A stretch of 64,000 bases of DNA from CAVROP01 sp050012175 (GCA_050012175.1 JBEKHR010000028.1:9931-73930), one strand, 5' to 3'; shown: positions 35,368-44,163, counted from the first letter of the stretch. Notes: a model not told the origin generated them from the sequence alone. Program-made: numbers and translations.

Positions 35368-36405
35368 TTGAGCGGCGTAATGCTAGAGATCTCCAATACC
35401 GGAACTGGTGGCGCGTCCCCGGGGCGCAGGTTACTCAAACAGGGCCTTTCATTCGTATATAGGCAGCTCAACAGCAGGGAGCGGCTGATGCTGGGGAAGT
35501 TACCGGGGTTTTTGCCGCTGTACCGCGCCGTCACACGCCGTTGGCTAAGGAGCGCGGGCGTTGAAGACGGGCTCGTTCTCAATCGGCTCCAGCGATTCGT
35601 GTTCTATACGGATGCAAAGGATTCCGAAACCCATCGATTTCTGTTCGACTCCTACGAGCCGGCTACGACCTTCGTGTTTGAGCGCATCCTAGCCGCGGGA
35701 GACGTAGTCGCCGATGTCGGGGCACATTGGGGTTACTTTACACTCTTGGCGGCGACACTCTGCGGCGAGACCGGAAGGGTTATCGCCTTCGAGCCGCATC
35801 CCAGGAATGTGTCGATTCTAAACAAGAATTTGCAGGCCAACTGCCTTCACAACGTTGACGTCGTCCCCAAGGCGGTTTCTGATGAAGAGGGACTCGCGAA
35901 ACTCTTTCTCAGCCGAGACAGCAGCGGGAACAGCCTAATTTCAGTGCCACCGGGCGCCGAGGCGTCTCCCGACGAGAACGATCACCTTGTCGCTGACACC
36001 ATAACACTGGACGGCTTTTTCACCCCGCCCCGGCGGAAGCCAAAGCTGGTGAAAATCGACATCGAGGGAGCCGAGCTTGCTGCTCTTGACGGGATGAAAA
36101 CCCTGATCCGGGAAACTGCGGACCTGGTCTTGATTACAGAGCTAAATCCATTTTACTTTGGGGGAGCCGCTGGGGAAGCGTACCTCAAAAGATTGATCGA
36201 CCAGGGTTTCGAAATAGCGACCATTGACGACGCGAGATTCCAGATTGAGGTGGGAGCCGTCCAGCAAATGTCGCGGCGGGCTTTGAATAAAGGCTACACC
36301 GTCAACTTGCTTGCGGCTCGCACTCGGCGAATCGATCAGGTTCTGTTTTCGGAGGCCGGCTCCGGCGCCCCTCGTCGTAGGGCTCCGAAGATCGTGCGGC
36401 TATGA
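35368..36405 (+). CDS. FkbM family methyltransferase, tandem copy 1
   Basis: Protein of 345 residues. SAM-binding motif GDVVADVGAHWGYFTLLAA (about residue 112), VIAFEPHPRNVSILNKNLQAN, and the FkbM signature LVKIDIEGAELAALDGM. Such enzymes O-methylate sugars or polyketides. The start is ambiguous: TTG at 35368 lies 3 bp after AAGGAGG, whereas ATG at 35380 lies 15 bp after it. It is a tandem duplicate (offset 1,187 bp) of 36555-37592; the two proteins are about 75% identical. The 3' end (RAPKIVRL) recurs as a scar upstream of the gene at 40828. Confidence 0.85.
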   Translation: MSGVMLEISNTGTGGASPGRRLLKQGLSFVYRQLNSRERLMLGKLPGFLPLYRAVTRRWLRSAGVEDGLVLNRLQRFVFYTDAKDSETHRFLFDSYEPATTFVFERILAAGDVVADVGAHWGYFTLLAATLCGETGRVIAFEPHPRNVSILNKNLQANCLHNVDVVPKAVSDEEGLAKLFLSRDSSGNSLISVPPGAEASPDENDHLVADTITLDGFFTPPRRKPKLVKIDIEGAELAALDGMKTLIRETADLVLITELNPFYFGGAAGEAYLKRLIDQGFEIATIDDARFQIEVGAVQQMSRRALNKGYTVNLLAARTRRIDQVLFSEAGSGAPRRRAPKIVRL

Positions 36406-36554
36406 AACAGGGAAGCAAGCGTGGAGCATGGATTCACAAGTTGCGGCGGGAAGCGGGTGTAACGCGTCAAGACTGCCCTGGAAAATCCCGGCTTCGGTTT
36501 TTGTAGTCCTTTCAGCCCCTTGGATTTGGGTTGCAACTTGCGTGAAGGAGATAA
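36406..36554 (+). pseudogene. 5' fragment of the GT39-like membrane protein gene
   Basis: About 130 bp match the beginning of 37589-39526 (GKQAWSMDSQVAAGSGCNASRLPWKIP... versus EKQAWNMDSQFAAGSGRDASKLPWKIL...), then join abruptly to a copy of the FkbM ribosome-site region (CGTGAAGGAG). It marks the breakpoint of the FkbM tandem duplication. Confidence 0.85.
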
Positions 36555-37592
36555 TTGAGCGGCGTAATGCCTGAGACTTCCAATACCGGAACTCGTGGCG
36601 CGTCCCCGGGGCGCGCCTTGCTCAAACAGGGCCTTTCTTTCGTTTACAGGCGGCTCAATATCAGGCAGCGCGAGATGCTGGCCAGGCTACCGGGACTCTT
36701 GCCCCTGTACCACGCCGTCACACGCCCTTGGCTCGCGAGCACCGGCGTCGAAGGCGGGCTGGCTCTCAATCGGCTTCATCGATTCGTGCTCTATATGGAG
36801 GCAAGGTGGGGCGGAAGTCATCAACTACTCTTCGACGCCTACGAGCCCGCTACGACCTTCGCCATCGAGCGCATCGTAGTCGCGGGAGACGTGGTCGCCG
36901 ATGTCGGGGCACACTGGGGCTATTTTACGCTCTTGGCGGCAACGCTCTGCGGCGAGACCGGAAGGGTTATTGCCTTCGAGCCACATCCCGGGAATGTGTC
37001 AATTCTAACTAAGAATTTGCAGGCCAACCGCCTTCACAACGTTGACGTCGTCGCCAAGGCGGTTTCTGACCGGGAGGGACTCGCGAAGCTCTTTCTCAGT
37101 CGGGACAGCGGTGGGAGCAGCCTGAATGCGCTGCCCCCGGGAGCCGAGCTCTCTCCTGGCAGAAGTGACTATCTTGTTGTTGAGACTGTGAGGCTGGACG
37201 GCTTCTTCGCGCCGCCTCGCAGCAAACCGATGCTGGTGAAGATGGACATTGAAGGAGCCGAGCTTGTTGCTCTTGATGGGATGAGAACTCTAATCCGGGA
37301 GACTGCGGACTTGGCCTTGATTGCGGAGTTTAATCCGCTCTATTTCCAGGGGGCCAGGGGAGAAGGCTTTTTGAGAAGGTTGACCGAGCACGGCTTCGAG
37401 CTGGCGATCATCGACGACGCGAGATTCCAGATAGAAGCGGGAGGCCTCGAGCAAGTTTCGCGGCGGGCGTTGAATAAAGGCTACATCGTCAACTTGCTCG
37501 CAGCTCGCCCTCGGCGAATCGATCAGGTTCTGTTTCCGGGGGTCGTCTCCGGCGCCCCTGGCCGTAGAGCTCCGAAGATTGTGCGGCTATGA
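36555..37592 (+). CDS. FkbM family methyltransferase, tandem copy 2
   Basis: Protein of 345 residues, the second member of the tandem pair. SAM motif GDVVADVGAHWGYFTLLAA, VIAFEPHPGNVSILTKNLQAN and LVKMDIEGAELVALDGM are all intact, so both copies look active. Differences cluster in the first 100 residues and in the C-terminal third, which may reflect a new acceptor. The last codons overlap the start of the next gene by ATGA. The leader (AAGGAGATAATTG) copies that of copy 1. Confidence 0.85.
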   Translation: MSGVMPETSNTGTRGASPGRALLKQGLSFVYRRLNIRQREMLARLPGLLPLYHAVTRPWLASTGVEGGLALNRLHRFVLYMEARWGGSHQLLFDAYEPATTFAIERIVVAGDVVADVGAHWGYFTLLAATLCGETGRVIAFEPHPGNVSILTKNLQANRLHNVDVVAKAVSDREGLAKLFLSRDSGGSSLNALPPGAELSPGRSDYLVVETVRLDGFFAPPRSKPMLVKMDIEGAELVALDGMRTLIRETADLALIAEFNPLYFQGARGEGFLRRLTEHGFELAIIDDARFQIEAGGLEQVSRRALNKGYIVNLLAARPRRIDQVLFPGVVSGAPGRRAPKIVRL

Positions 37593-39526
37593 CAGAGAAG
37601 CAAGCGTGGAACATGGATTCACAATTTGCGGCGGGAAGCGGGCGTGACGCGTCAAAACTCCCCTGGAAAATCCTCGTTTTGGTTTTTGTAGTCCTTTCAG
37701 CCCGTTGGATTTGGGTGGCGCGCAGCGGAACGGACTTTGGATGGACCTACGAGCCAGCTTGGCGAATTGCCCATGGCGGGACACCTTACCGGGATTTTGT
37801 TCAGACACTGCCGGTCCTTGCACCTTACATCATTGCCGGCCTCATGAAGCTCATGGGAGACTCCTTTTGGGCGTTCCAGATCAACCTTTACGTGACTTGG
37901 CTCGGTGCGATGGCCGTTGGCCTTGCGCTGATCGGCTCACTGGAAACAAGTGTGTCCCTTAAAGTGGTCTCCGTACTCACGGCCAGCTCGATGTCGTTCC
38001 CCTTCATTCTGGGAGGTCATGCTCATAGCTATCAAGGGCCATTATTTGCTGGATTAGTCGCCTATTTTTTCCTCAGGTACTTAAAGAGCTGGGCGGCATG
38101 GGACATCTTTGCGGCCGGCCTCTTTACAGGCCTTGCTTTATTCGCAAAACAGAACGTCGGTTTGTTTATTGGGCTCACAGCCGGCCTATCTCTGCTACTG
38201 TCCTTTGCGCTGGCTCCGCATGCAGTAAAGAAGTGTGCTTGTAGTCTATTGTTCTTCGTGGCAGGCGTGGTCGCCGTGTGTGTCCCATTCATGGCTCTCC
38301 TGTCCTATCGCGTTGGCCTGAGAGAAGTCTTTATGGAAATGTTCGTCGATGCAAGCGCGGGGAAAGGACATGCTCTCGCCATTTTGGAGAGGGGACTGCC
38401 ACGGGTCATACTGAATCCCAGCATCCCCCATCGACGTTTCGTCGAACTGCTCGTATCGGGTGGTTTGCTGGCGGCCTGCTGCATCTTTCTGTTGATTATG
38501 CTGGCGCGCAGGAATGGAAAAGCGACGCAAGCGGAAGAAGGCAACGCTGGAAATCTTACAAGCCCAGGAAAAGAAGGACCGCTGTTCCGCAAAACGGTTG
38601 CAGCTTACTTCGGCGTGGTGGTCATACTCTGGACAGCGACACTCTTCGACCTCCCCAGGGTGCGCGGCGCTTTGGAGATGCTGCATCCGCGCTTTTTCTT
38701 TGCTAACAATTGGGTGGAAACCGCGGGGGAGATGGCCTATCTCGGGACAATGAGTGCAGCGCTCGTGTGTCTATGGCTGATCGTGAGACGTAAGGCGACG
38801 CGCGAGCTTCTGTTTCCCTGCGGCTTTCTGATCGGCATTGCCTTTGGTAGCGTCACAAGTAATCTCGCGTATTTTGTATTTGCTGCTCCAGTCGCTATTC
38901 CGTTGCTGATCCATATCTTAGCGAGGTTGCGCTTTCCCGGTCTGCACAAATGCGCAACGTGGGCGGCGGTGGTTTTCCTGACCGTCGCCACTCTATTCCC
39001 TGCGCCTGCCGAAACAGCTTTTTGCCAGCTCCTTCCTTTGCCCAAGCAATCACCTTTCGCGGGCTTATACGCAGATCCGGCGTATCAACAGTGGGTGGAC
39101 GCACTGTGGAATAACGTCACGCCGATGATACGCGGCCACCGAACTCTCTGGCTCATACACGGGGATCCCCACTCGGCATATGGCGGACTTCCTGTTCTGA
39201 ATGCCATCGTCCTCGATTCCGAGTCGTACAGTAGCCGTTCCGAGGAGCGCCTGTGGAAAGCCTGGCAGCAGGATACGCCTGAGTTTGTGGTCTTGGGCCC
39301 CTTCGTGCGAGCGGCGAATGCCAAGCTTTTGCAGCAGGACGAGCTCAATCGCTGGTTAGCATCGCAATACACGCTTGTCTGGACGGACCCTCAGAACCTG
39401 CTCACTCTGTGGAAGCTGAAGCAGTCGGAAACCACGGTCCCTCGGCAAGCGATAACAGCTCCCACTGCGGTACTGTCTCGGTTTGATGATGTAGCGGCGA
39501 GTTTACCTCGCCAAATGGCGGCGTAA
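37589..39526 (+). CDS. Polytopic membrane protein, GT39/ArnT-like glycosyltransferase
   Basis: Protein of 645 residues with about ten to eleven transmembrane segments and a soluble C-terminal domain (about residues 480-645). The first periplasmic loop DFGWTYEPAWRIAHGGTPYRDFVQ resembles the acidic loop of polyprenyl-phosphate-sugar dependent transferases (PMT/ArnT/GT39), and the family-like DxExYxxxA pattern appears as GWTYEPAW. It would use a lipid-phosphate sugar to decorate a glycan on the outer face. The final residues (DDVAASLPRQMAA) and the stop codon lie inside a REP-like element, so the original C-terminus was probably altered. A 5' fragment of this gene is at 36406. Confidence 0.7.
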   Translation: MTEKQAWNMDSQFAAGSGRDASKLPWKILVLVFVVLSARWIWVARSGTDFGWTYEPAWRIAHGGTPYRDFVQTLPVLAPYIIAGLMKLMGDSFWAFQINLYVTWLGAMAVGLALIGSLETSVSLKVVSVLTASSMSFPFILGGHAHSYQGPLFAGLVAYFFLRYLKSWAAWDIFAAGLFTGLALFAKQNVGLFIGLTAGLSLLLSFALAPHAVKKCACSLLFFVAGVVAVCVPFMALLSYRVGLREVFMEMFVDASAGKGHALAILERGLPRVILNPSIPHRRFVELLVSGGLLAACCIFLLIMLARRNGKATQAEEGNAGNLTSPGKEGPLFRKTVAAYFGVVVILWTATLFDLPRVRGALEMLHPRFFFANNWVETAGEMAYLGTMSAALVCLWLIVRRKATRELLFPCGFLIGIAFGSVTSNLAYFVFAAPVAIPLLIHILARLRFPGLHKCATWAAVVFLTVATLFPAPAETAFCQLLPLPKQSPFAGLYADPAYQQWVDALWNNVTPMIRGHRTLWLIHGDPHSAYGGLPVLNAIVLDSESYSSRSEERLWKAWQQDTPEFVVLGPFVRAANAKLLQQDELNRWLASQYTLVWTDPQNLLTLWKLKQSETTVPRQAITAPTAVLSRFDDVAASLPRQMAA

Positions 39527-39538
39527 AGCCGCCTCTAC
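39491..39538 (-). repeat. REP-like doublet overlapping a gene end
   Basis: Read on the minus strand it is GTAGAGGCGGC-tttac-GCCGCC, ATTT, GGCGAG-gtaaa-CTCGCC, GCTAC, sharing its first 31 bp with 2466-2522. It contains the stop codon of the GT39-like gene and ends 13 bp before the next start. Confidence 0.8.
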
Positions 39539-39551
39539 GGCAAACTGCGCT

Positions 39552-40703
39552 ATGGAGGTTTTGATTATCGCGACCGGAATCGCTCCCAGGATGGGAGGGG
39601 TAGGCCATTACGAACGACAAGTGTTGCCCCATCTGTCGGCCTCCTTAATTGCCAAGGGATGCCACGTGACGGTCCTGTTGTGTCGCGATGGACTCGTTTC
39701 TCACCTGGATGCTGGAGTGAGGGTGGTGCGATTGCCGGTTTCAAGAAACCCGGGCATTCTTCGTATCCTTGCTGAGAATCTTTATATCCCCGGCTTGAGT
39801 TTTCGGGCAGACGTGGCCGTCGCGTTAGACCATCGCTTCCCGCTTGTTCCGGTTAGAGTGGGGCGGACTTTGGTGGTCGTCCACGATCTCTTCCCGCTGC
39901 AACAGAAGGCAGGGGACTTCCCCATAGACGGAAACACCCTGAGGCGTTGGCACTACTTTCTTACCATAACGCGGGCCATCAAGGCGGCGGACGTTCTAAT
40001 TGCTGATTCGGAGTACACGGCCTCCCAGATCGCTCGGTTCTTCCCGGTCGCAGAACGAATTTCGGTGGTTCCTCTGGGCGTTGACCACGAACGTTTTCAC
40101 CCGCCCTTTGAGACTGGCGAAACCGAACACCTGCGCCCCATTTATGGACTGCCGGCTGAGTTTTACCTGTTTGTCGGCTACCTGTTCTTTCACAAGAACC
40201 TTCGCTTGATTGTTGACACTTACTCCTCCGGGAATCTTCCTGGGCAGTATATGCTCCCGGTGGTGCTGGTGGGCGCGAATCGGAACGACGACCCCTCGAA
40301 CCCAACCCTGCAGCTCATCGATCGTAAGGGGATTGGAAAATATTTTCAATTTCTTGGCTATATTCCAGACGCGGACCTCCCGGCGCTTTACGCTTCAGCA
40401 AGGGCCCTGATCCATCCTGCGTGGCACGAGGGTTTTGGTCTCCCGCCCCTAGAGGCGATGGCCTGCGGCACCCCGGTGATCGCCTCCAACAGGACCGCCC
40501 TTCCCGAGGCCGTGGGGGACGCGGCATTGCTGATCGACCCCGGCAGTCCGGAGTCTCTCGCGCAGGCGTTGCAGAGCGTCAACGACGAAGAAATGCGAAA
40601 GCAACTGATCGAGCGCGGCCTGAAACGCGCCGCAGCGTATTCCTGGCAGCGAACAGCAGAAATGACGGCAGAGCAGATCCTGCAAAGGGCCGTTTCCGCC
40701 TAG
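39552..40703 (+). CDS. Glycosyltransferase family 4 protein, tandem copy A
   Basis: Protein of 383 residues: VLIIATGIAPRMGGVGHYERQVLPHLSASLIAKGCHVTVLL is the acceptor domain start, FFPVAERISVVPLGVDHERFHP and LFVGYLFFHKNLRLIVDTY lead into the donor domain with HEGFGLPPLEAMACGTPVIASNRTALPE (intact E-x7-E). Similar to mannosyl/rhamnosyl GT4 enzymes of polysaccharide loci. It forms a tandem pair with 40828-41961 (about 85% identical). Copy A is complete at its 3' end (QILQRAVSA). Confidence 0.87.
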   Translation: MEVLIIATGIAPRMGGVGHYERQVLPHLSASLIAKGCHVTVLLCRDGLVSHLDAGVRVVRLPVSRNPGILRILAENLYIPGLSFRADVAVALDHRFPLVPVRVGRTLVVVHDLFPLQQKAGDFPIDGNTLRRWHYFLTITRAIKAADVLIADSEYTASQIARFFPVAERISVVPLGVDHERFHPPFETGETEHLRPIYGLPAEFYLFVGYLFFHKNLRLIVDTYSSGNLPGQYMLPVVLVGANRNDDPSNPTLQLIDRKGIGKYFQFLGYIPDADLPALYASARALIHPAWHEGFGLPPLEAMACGTPVIASNRTALPEAVGDAALLIDPGSPESLAQALQSVNDEEMRKQLIERGLKRAAAYSWQRTAEMTAEQILQRAVSA

Positions 40704-40720
40704 CCTATGTTTCAGCATTT

Positions 40721-40804
40721 CGAACCGTCACCACCAAGTCACCAAGTCGGGGTGTTGAAAAACCTCAGAAGCTTTCTTGGTGTCTTTGTGTCTTAGTGGT
40801 GAAC
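40721..40804 (-). repeat. CACCAAGA-type inverted-repeat element, copy 1
   Basis: About 80 bp with complementary ends (CACCACCAAG...CTTGGTGTC...GTGGTG) and a central AGAAGCTTTCTT. In opposite orientation to copies 2 and 3. It lies between the two tandem GT4 genes. Confidence 0.75.
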
Positions 40805-40805
40805 A

Positions 40806-40829
40806 GGGCTCCGAAGATGGTGCGGCTAT
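40806..40829 (+). other. 3' scar of an FkbM gene
   Basis: GGCTCCGAAGATGG followed by TGCGGCTATGA repeats the last codons (APKIVRL, stop) of the two FkbM genes at 36380 and 37566, including the ATGA start overlap. Here it precedes a glycosyltransferase, not the GT39-like gene, so this block was moved from behind an FkbM gene. Confidence 0.75.
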
Positions 40830-41961
40830 GAAGGTTTTGATTGTCGCGACCGGAATCGCTCCCAGGATGGGAGGCGTAGGCCAATACGAACGACAAGTGT
40901 TGCCCCATCTGGCGGCCTCCTTAACCGCCAGGGGATGCCACGTGACGGTCCTGTTGTGCCGCGATGGGAGCCTTTCTCACCTAGACGCTGGGGTGAGAGT
41001 GGTGCGATTGCCGGTTTCAAGGAACCCGGGCATTCTTCGTATCCTTGCCGAGAATCTCTATATCCCCGGTTTGAGTTTTCGGGCAGACGTGGCCGTCGCG
41101 TTAGACCATCGGCTCCCGCTGGTACCGATTAGAGCCGGTCGGACTTTGGTGGTCGTCCACGATGCCATCCTGCTGCACCAGATGGCAGGAGAACTCCCCA
41201 CAGACGGAGACACTCTGAGGCGTTGGCACTACTCTCTTATCATGACGCGGGCTATCAAGGCGGCGGATATTCTGGTTGCTAATTCGGAGTACACGGCCTC
41301 CCAGATCGCTCGGTTCTTCCCGGTCGCAGAACGAATTTCGGTGGTTCCTCTGGGCGTTGACCACGAACGTTTTCACCCGCCCTGTGGGGATGGTGAGATC
41401 GAACGCCTGCGCCGCTTTCATGGATTGCCGGCTCAGTTTTACTTGTTTGTAGGGTCCCTGTCCTTCCACAAGAACCTTCGCTTGATTGTTGACACCTACT
41501 CCTCCGGAGATCTCCCTCAGCAGTATATGCTCCCGGTGGTGCTGGCCGGGGTGAGCCGGAACGACGACCCCTCGAACCCAACCCTGCAGCTCATCGACCG
41601 GAAAGGGATTGGGAAATATTTTCAGTTTCTTGGCTATGTCCAAAATTCGGACCTTCCGGCGCTTTACGCCACAGCCAGAGCCCTGATCCAACCCGCGTGT
41701 GAGGAGGGTTTTGGTCTCCCGCCCCTGGAGGCGATGGCCTGCGGCACCCCGGTGATCGTCTCAAACAGGACATCCCTTCCCGAGGTCGTGGGAGACGCGG
41801 CGTTGATGATCGACCCCGGCAGTTTGGAGTCTCTCGCGAAGGCGTTGCAGAGCGTCAACGACGAAGCAATGCGAAAGCAACTGATCGAGCGAGGCCTGAA
41901 ACGCGCCGCAACATATTCCTGGCAGCGAACAGCAGAGATGACGGCAGAGCAGATCCTGTGA
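40828..41961 (+). CDS. Glycosyltransferase family 4 protein, tandem copy B
   Basis: Protein of 377 residues, start at 40828 (VLIVATGIAPRMGGVGQYERQVLPHLAAS). Donor-binding motif EEGFGLPPLEAMACGTPVIVSNRTSLPE is intact. It is paralogous to 39552-40703. The 3' end stops six codons earlier than copy A (QIL, stop), exactly where a CACCAAGA-type element begins, so the element insertion supplied the stop codon. The missing residues are terminal and may not matter. The sequence just before the start is a scar from an FkbM gene. Confidence 0.86.
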   Translation: MKVLIVATGIAPRMGGVGQYERQVLPHLAASLTARGCHVTVLLCRDGSLSHLDAGVRVVRLPVSRNPGILRILAENLYIPGLSFRADVAVALDHRLPLVPIRAGRTLVVVHDAILLHQMAGELPTDGDTLRRWHYSLIMTRAIKAADILVANSEYTASQIARFFPVAERISVVPLGVDHERFHPPCGDGEIERLRRFHGLPAQFYLFVGSLSFHKNLRLIVDTYSSGDLPQQYMLPVVLAGVSRNDDPSNPTLQLIDRKGIGKYFQFLGYVQNSDLPALYATARALIQPACEEGFGLPPLEAMACGTPVIVSNRTSLPEVVGDAALMIDPGSLESLAKALQSVNDEAMRKQLIERGLKRAATYSWQRTAEMTAEQIL

Positions 41962-42042
41962 ACCATCACCACCAAGACACCAAGACACCAAGAAAGCTTC
42001 TGAGGTTTTTTACGTCCCGACTCGGTGCCTTGGTGGTACATC
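41958..42042 (+). repeat. CACCAAGA-type inverted-repeat element, copy 2
   Basis: Begins TGAACCATCACCACCAAGA, has three 8-bp CACCAAGA units, then AAAGCTTCTGAGG, a T-run, and ends CCTTGGTGGT. The TGA at its left end terminates the preceding gene. Confidence 0.8.
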
Positions 42043-42045
42043 CAG

Positions 42046-42142
42046 CATTTTGAACCATCACCACAGAGACACAGAGACACCAAGAAAGCTTCTGAGGCTT
42101 TTTACCTCCCGACTTGGTGCCTTGGTGTTTTGGTGGTGAACA
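42046..42142 (+). repeat. CACCAAGA-type inverted-repeat element, copy 3
   Basis: Same orientation as copy 2 and only a few bases from it: CAGCATTTTGAACCATCACC, CAGAGACACAGAGACACCAAG, AAAGCTTCTGAGGC, T-run, CTTGGTGCCTTGGTG, GGTGGTGAAC. The next gene starts 11 bp later. Confidence 0.8.
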
Positions 42143-42152
42143 CAACACCCAC

Positions 42153-43379
42153 ATGCGGATTTTGATGCTGTCACCTTACGTGCCTTGGCCGCTCAATGGC
42201 GGCCCGACCATCCGCATTTACCATGTATTGAGGGAGCTGGTAAAACACGGGCACGAGGTGACGCTGCTCGCAGGCCATGAGGGCCCGCCCCTGCCCGCCT
42301 CACATCCGCTCAATTCACTTTGCCGGGAGATCGTGACCTATCAGCCACCCTCGAGCGCCCGGATCGGCTTGCCTCTCCTCTCCGCTCTGCGCTCCATGGC
42401 ATCACCGCTGCCCTACGTGGCCGCGAAATTCGGGTCCCGCCACATACGGGAGAGCATTCAGGGGGCCGCGGAGAAAGGCGAGTTCGACCTGATCTGGGCG
42501 AACTTCGCTTTCATGGCTTATGCCGTTCCCCCGGAAATTTGCCGGAGCCTACCCGTGGTTTTGGACGAGCACGAATCGGAAGGGCTGCTTTGGCGGCAGT
42601 ATTGGCGGCATGGAACTTTGGCGAAGCGGGCCTTCGCGATGATCAACCTCATTAAACTCCCGGCCTTCCAAAAGAGAATTATGTCCCAGGTTGCGGCCGT
42701 GCTCAGTAACTCCGAACGCGAGGCGGACTTCACCAGACGGCACGCGCCGCCGCATGTCCAGGTGTGGGCAGTCCCGAATGGGGTGGATACAGAAATCTTT
42801 GCCCCCGTCCACACCAATGGGGATCAAAAGAATGTCATTCTGCTGTGTAGCGGTCTGACCGTGTTCCGGAACCGAGACGCCGCCCTTTGGTTTGCCGGGA
42901 GCGTGTTCCCGAGAATCCGGCGAGAAGTCCCCGATGCAGAATTCTGGATTGTGGGGAGCAACCCTAACCGTGAAATCTGGCGGCTCGCGAAAGTCCCCGG
43001 CATCCAGGTCACGGGCACCGTGGACGACGTTCGACCATACTATGCTAAGGCTAAGGTCGCCGTGGCCCCCTACCGCTACGGCGAGGGAACGAAAATAAAG
43101 GTTGTGGAGGCGATGGCGTGCGGGACACCCGTAGTCTCCACATCGATCGGCTGCCAGGGCCTCGATGTGATCGGTAGTCAGCACCTTCTGATTGCTGACA
43201 ACGAGACCGACTTCAGCCGCCGGGTCATCGAGCTGCTGCGTGACCCCCAGCGAGCCCAGGCTTTGGCCACCGCGGCGCGAGGGCTGACGGCGGAGAAGTA
43301 CTCTTGGGAACGGCTCATCTCCCACTTGGAGCCGAAACTCCAGGATCTCGTGTGCCGGAAGCGGACCCAAACCAGCTAG
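42153..43379 (+). CDS. Glycosyltransferase family 4 protein
   Basis: Protein of 408 residues. Start at 42153 (MRILMLSPYVPWPLNGGPTIRIYHVLRELVKHGHEVTLLAG); upstream in-frame sequence is repeat element. Donor domain: ILLCSGLTVFRNRDAALWFAGSVFPRIRREVPDAEFWIVG and GEGTKIKVVEAMACGTPVVSTSIGCQGL with intact E-x7-E. Closest in style to the GT4 proteins of EpsH/PEP-CTERM-linked loci. Cytoplasmic, extending the repeat unit; the sugar is not known. Confidence 0.86.
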   Translation: MRILMLSPYVPWPLNGGPTIRIYHVLRELVKHGHEVTLLAGHEGPPLPASHPLNSLCREIVTYQPPSSARIGLPLLSALRSMASPLPYVAAKFGSRHIRESIQGAAEKGEFDLIWANFAFMAYAVPPEICRSLPVVLDEHESEGLLWRQYWRHGTLAKRAFAMINLIKLPAFQKRIMSQVAAVLSNSEREADFTRRHAPPHVQVWAVPNGVDTEIFAPVHTNGDQKNVILLCSGLTVFRNRDAALWFAGSVFPRIRREVPDAEFWIVGSNPNREIWRLAKVPGIQVTGTVDDVRPYYAKAKVAVAPYRYGEGTKIKVVEAMACGTPVVSTSIGCQGLDVIGSQHLLIADNETDFSRRVIELLRDPQRAQALATAARGLTAEKYSWERLISHLEPKLQDLVCRKRTQTS

Positions 43380-43401
43380 CGGGAGTTTTGATGCGCCGGG
43401 A

Positions 43402-44163
43402 ATGGGCGGTGGAGAGGAATTGGGCTCGTCCTTGATGGATCGTCTCTTGAATGCGCTGCACTATCCAGTGGCGCGCGCGCGCGCCCACTACTATGCTGGC
43501 CATGAAGATGAGGTGGCGCGCTTGCTGGGCATGATCATGCGCCAGTGTCGACAGGATTGGCTAGTGGTGGATTTAGGTTGCGGCCATGCCGCCTATAAAG
43601 TCCCCTGGCGCCAATTTTGCCGCCAGCTGGTTGGCATCGACATCTCTCCCGGAATCCGCGACAGCGTTTGGGTGGGCTTCAAGGTTCGCGGCGACCTGTA
43701 CCAAATCCCGCTCGGGAGCAATTCTGTGGACCTGGTGATCATGCGTTACGTAATCGAGCACCTGGAGCGCCCTGTGGAGGCCCTCCGCGAGGCCGCCCGT
43801 GTGCTGCGTCCGGGGGGTAAACTGGTGCTTTTGACCCCCAACCGGCGCCATTACGTTTGCCTGGTTGCCCGCATCACCCCTCACTGGTTTCATCACTGGT
43901 TCTTGGCCCGCCACGGCCGTTTCGATGCGGACGTGTCACCCACAAGATATCGCGCCAACACCCCCCGCCATTTACGCGAGGTTGCCTCCCGCGCGGGCTT
44001 TCGCATCACTGAGCTGGAACTGTATGAGGCGCCTCCCGGGTATCTGGGTTGGTTCTGGCCCGCTTACATGTTGGGCGTCGCCTATGAGCGGCTGGTCAAT
44101 CGGTTCGAGGCCTTGGCCGGGCTCAGAGTCAGCATCCTAGCCACCTTGCAGAAGACCTCATGA
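43402..44163 (+). CDS. SAM-dependent methyltransferase (Methyltransf_11)
   Basis: Protein of up to 253 residues. WLVVDLGCGHAAYKVPW is motif I, VGIDISP motif II, SVDLVIMRYVIEHLERPVEALREAARVLRPGGKLVLLTPNRRHY covers motifs III and post-III. It probably methylates a glycan or lipid-linked sugar. The start is uncertain between 43402 and 43435 since neither has a good ribosome site. The stop overlaps the next start (ATGA). Confidence 0.82.
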   Translation: MGGGEELGSSLMDRLLNALHYPVARARAHYYAGHEDEVARLLGMIMRQCRQDWLVVDLGCGHAAYKVPWRQFCRQLVGIDISPGIRDSVWVGFKVRGDLYQIPLGSNSVDLVIMRYVIEHLERPVEALREAARVLRPGGKLVLLTPNRRHYVCLVARITPHWFHHWFLARHGRFDADVSPTRYRANTPRHLREVASRAGFRITELELYEAPPGYLGWFWPAYMLGVAYERLVNRFEALAGLRVSILATLQKTS

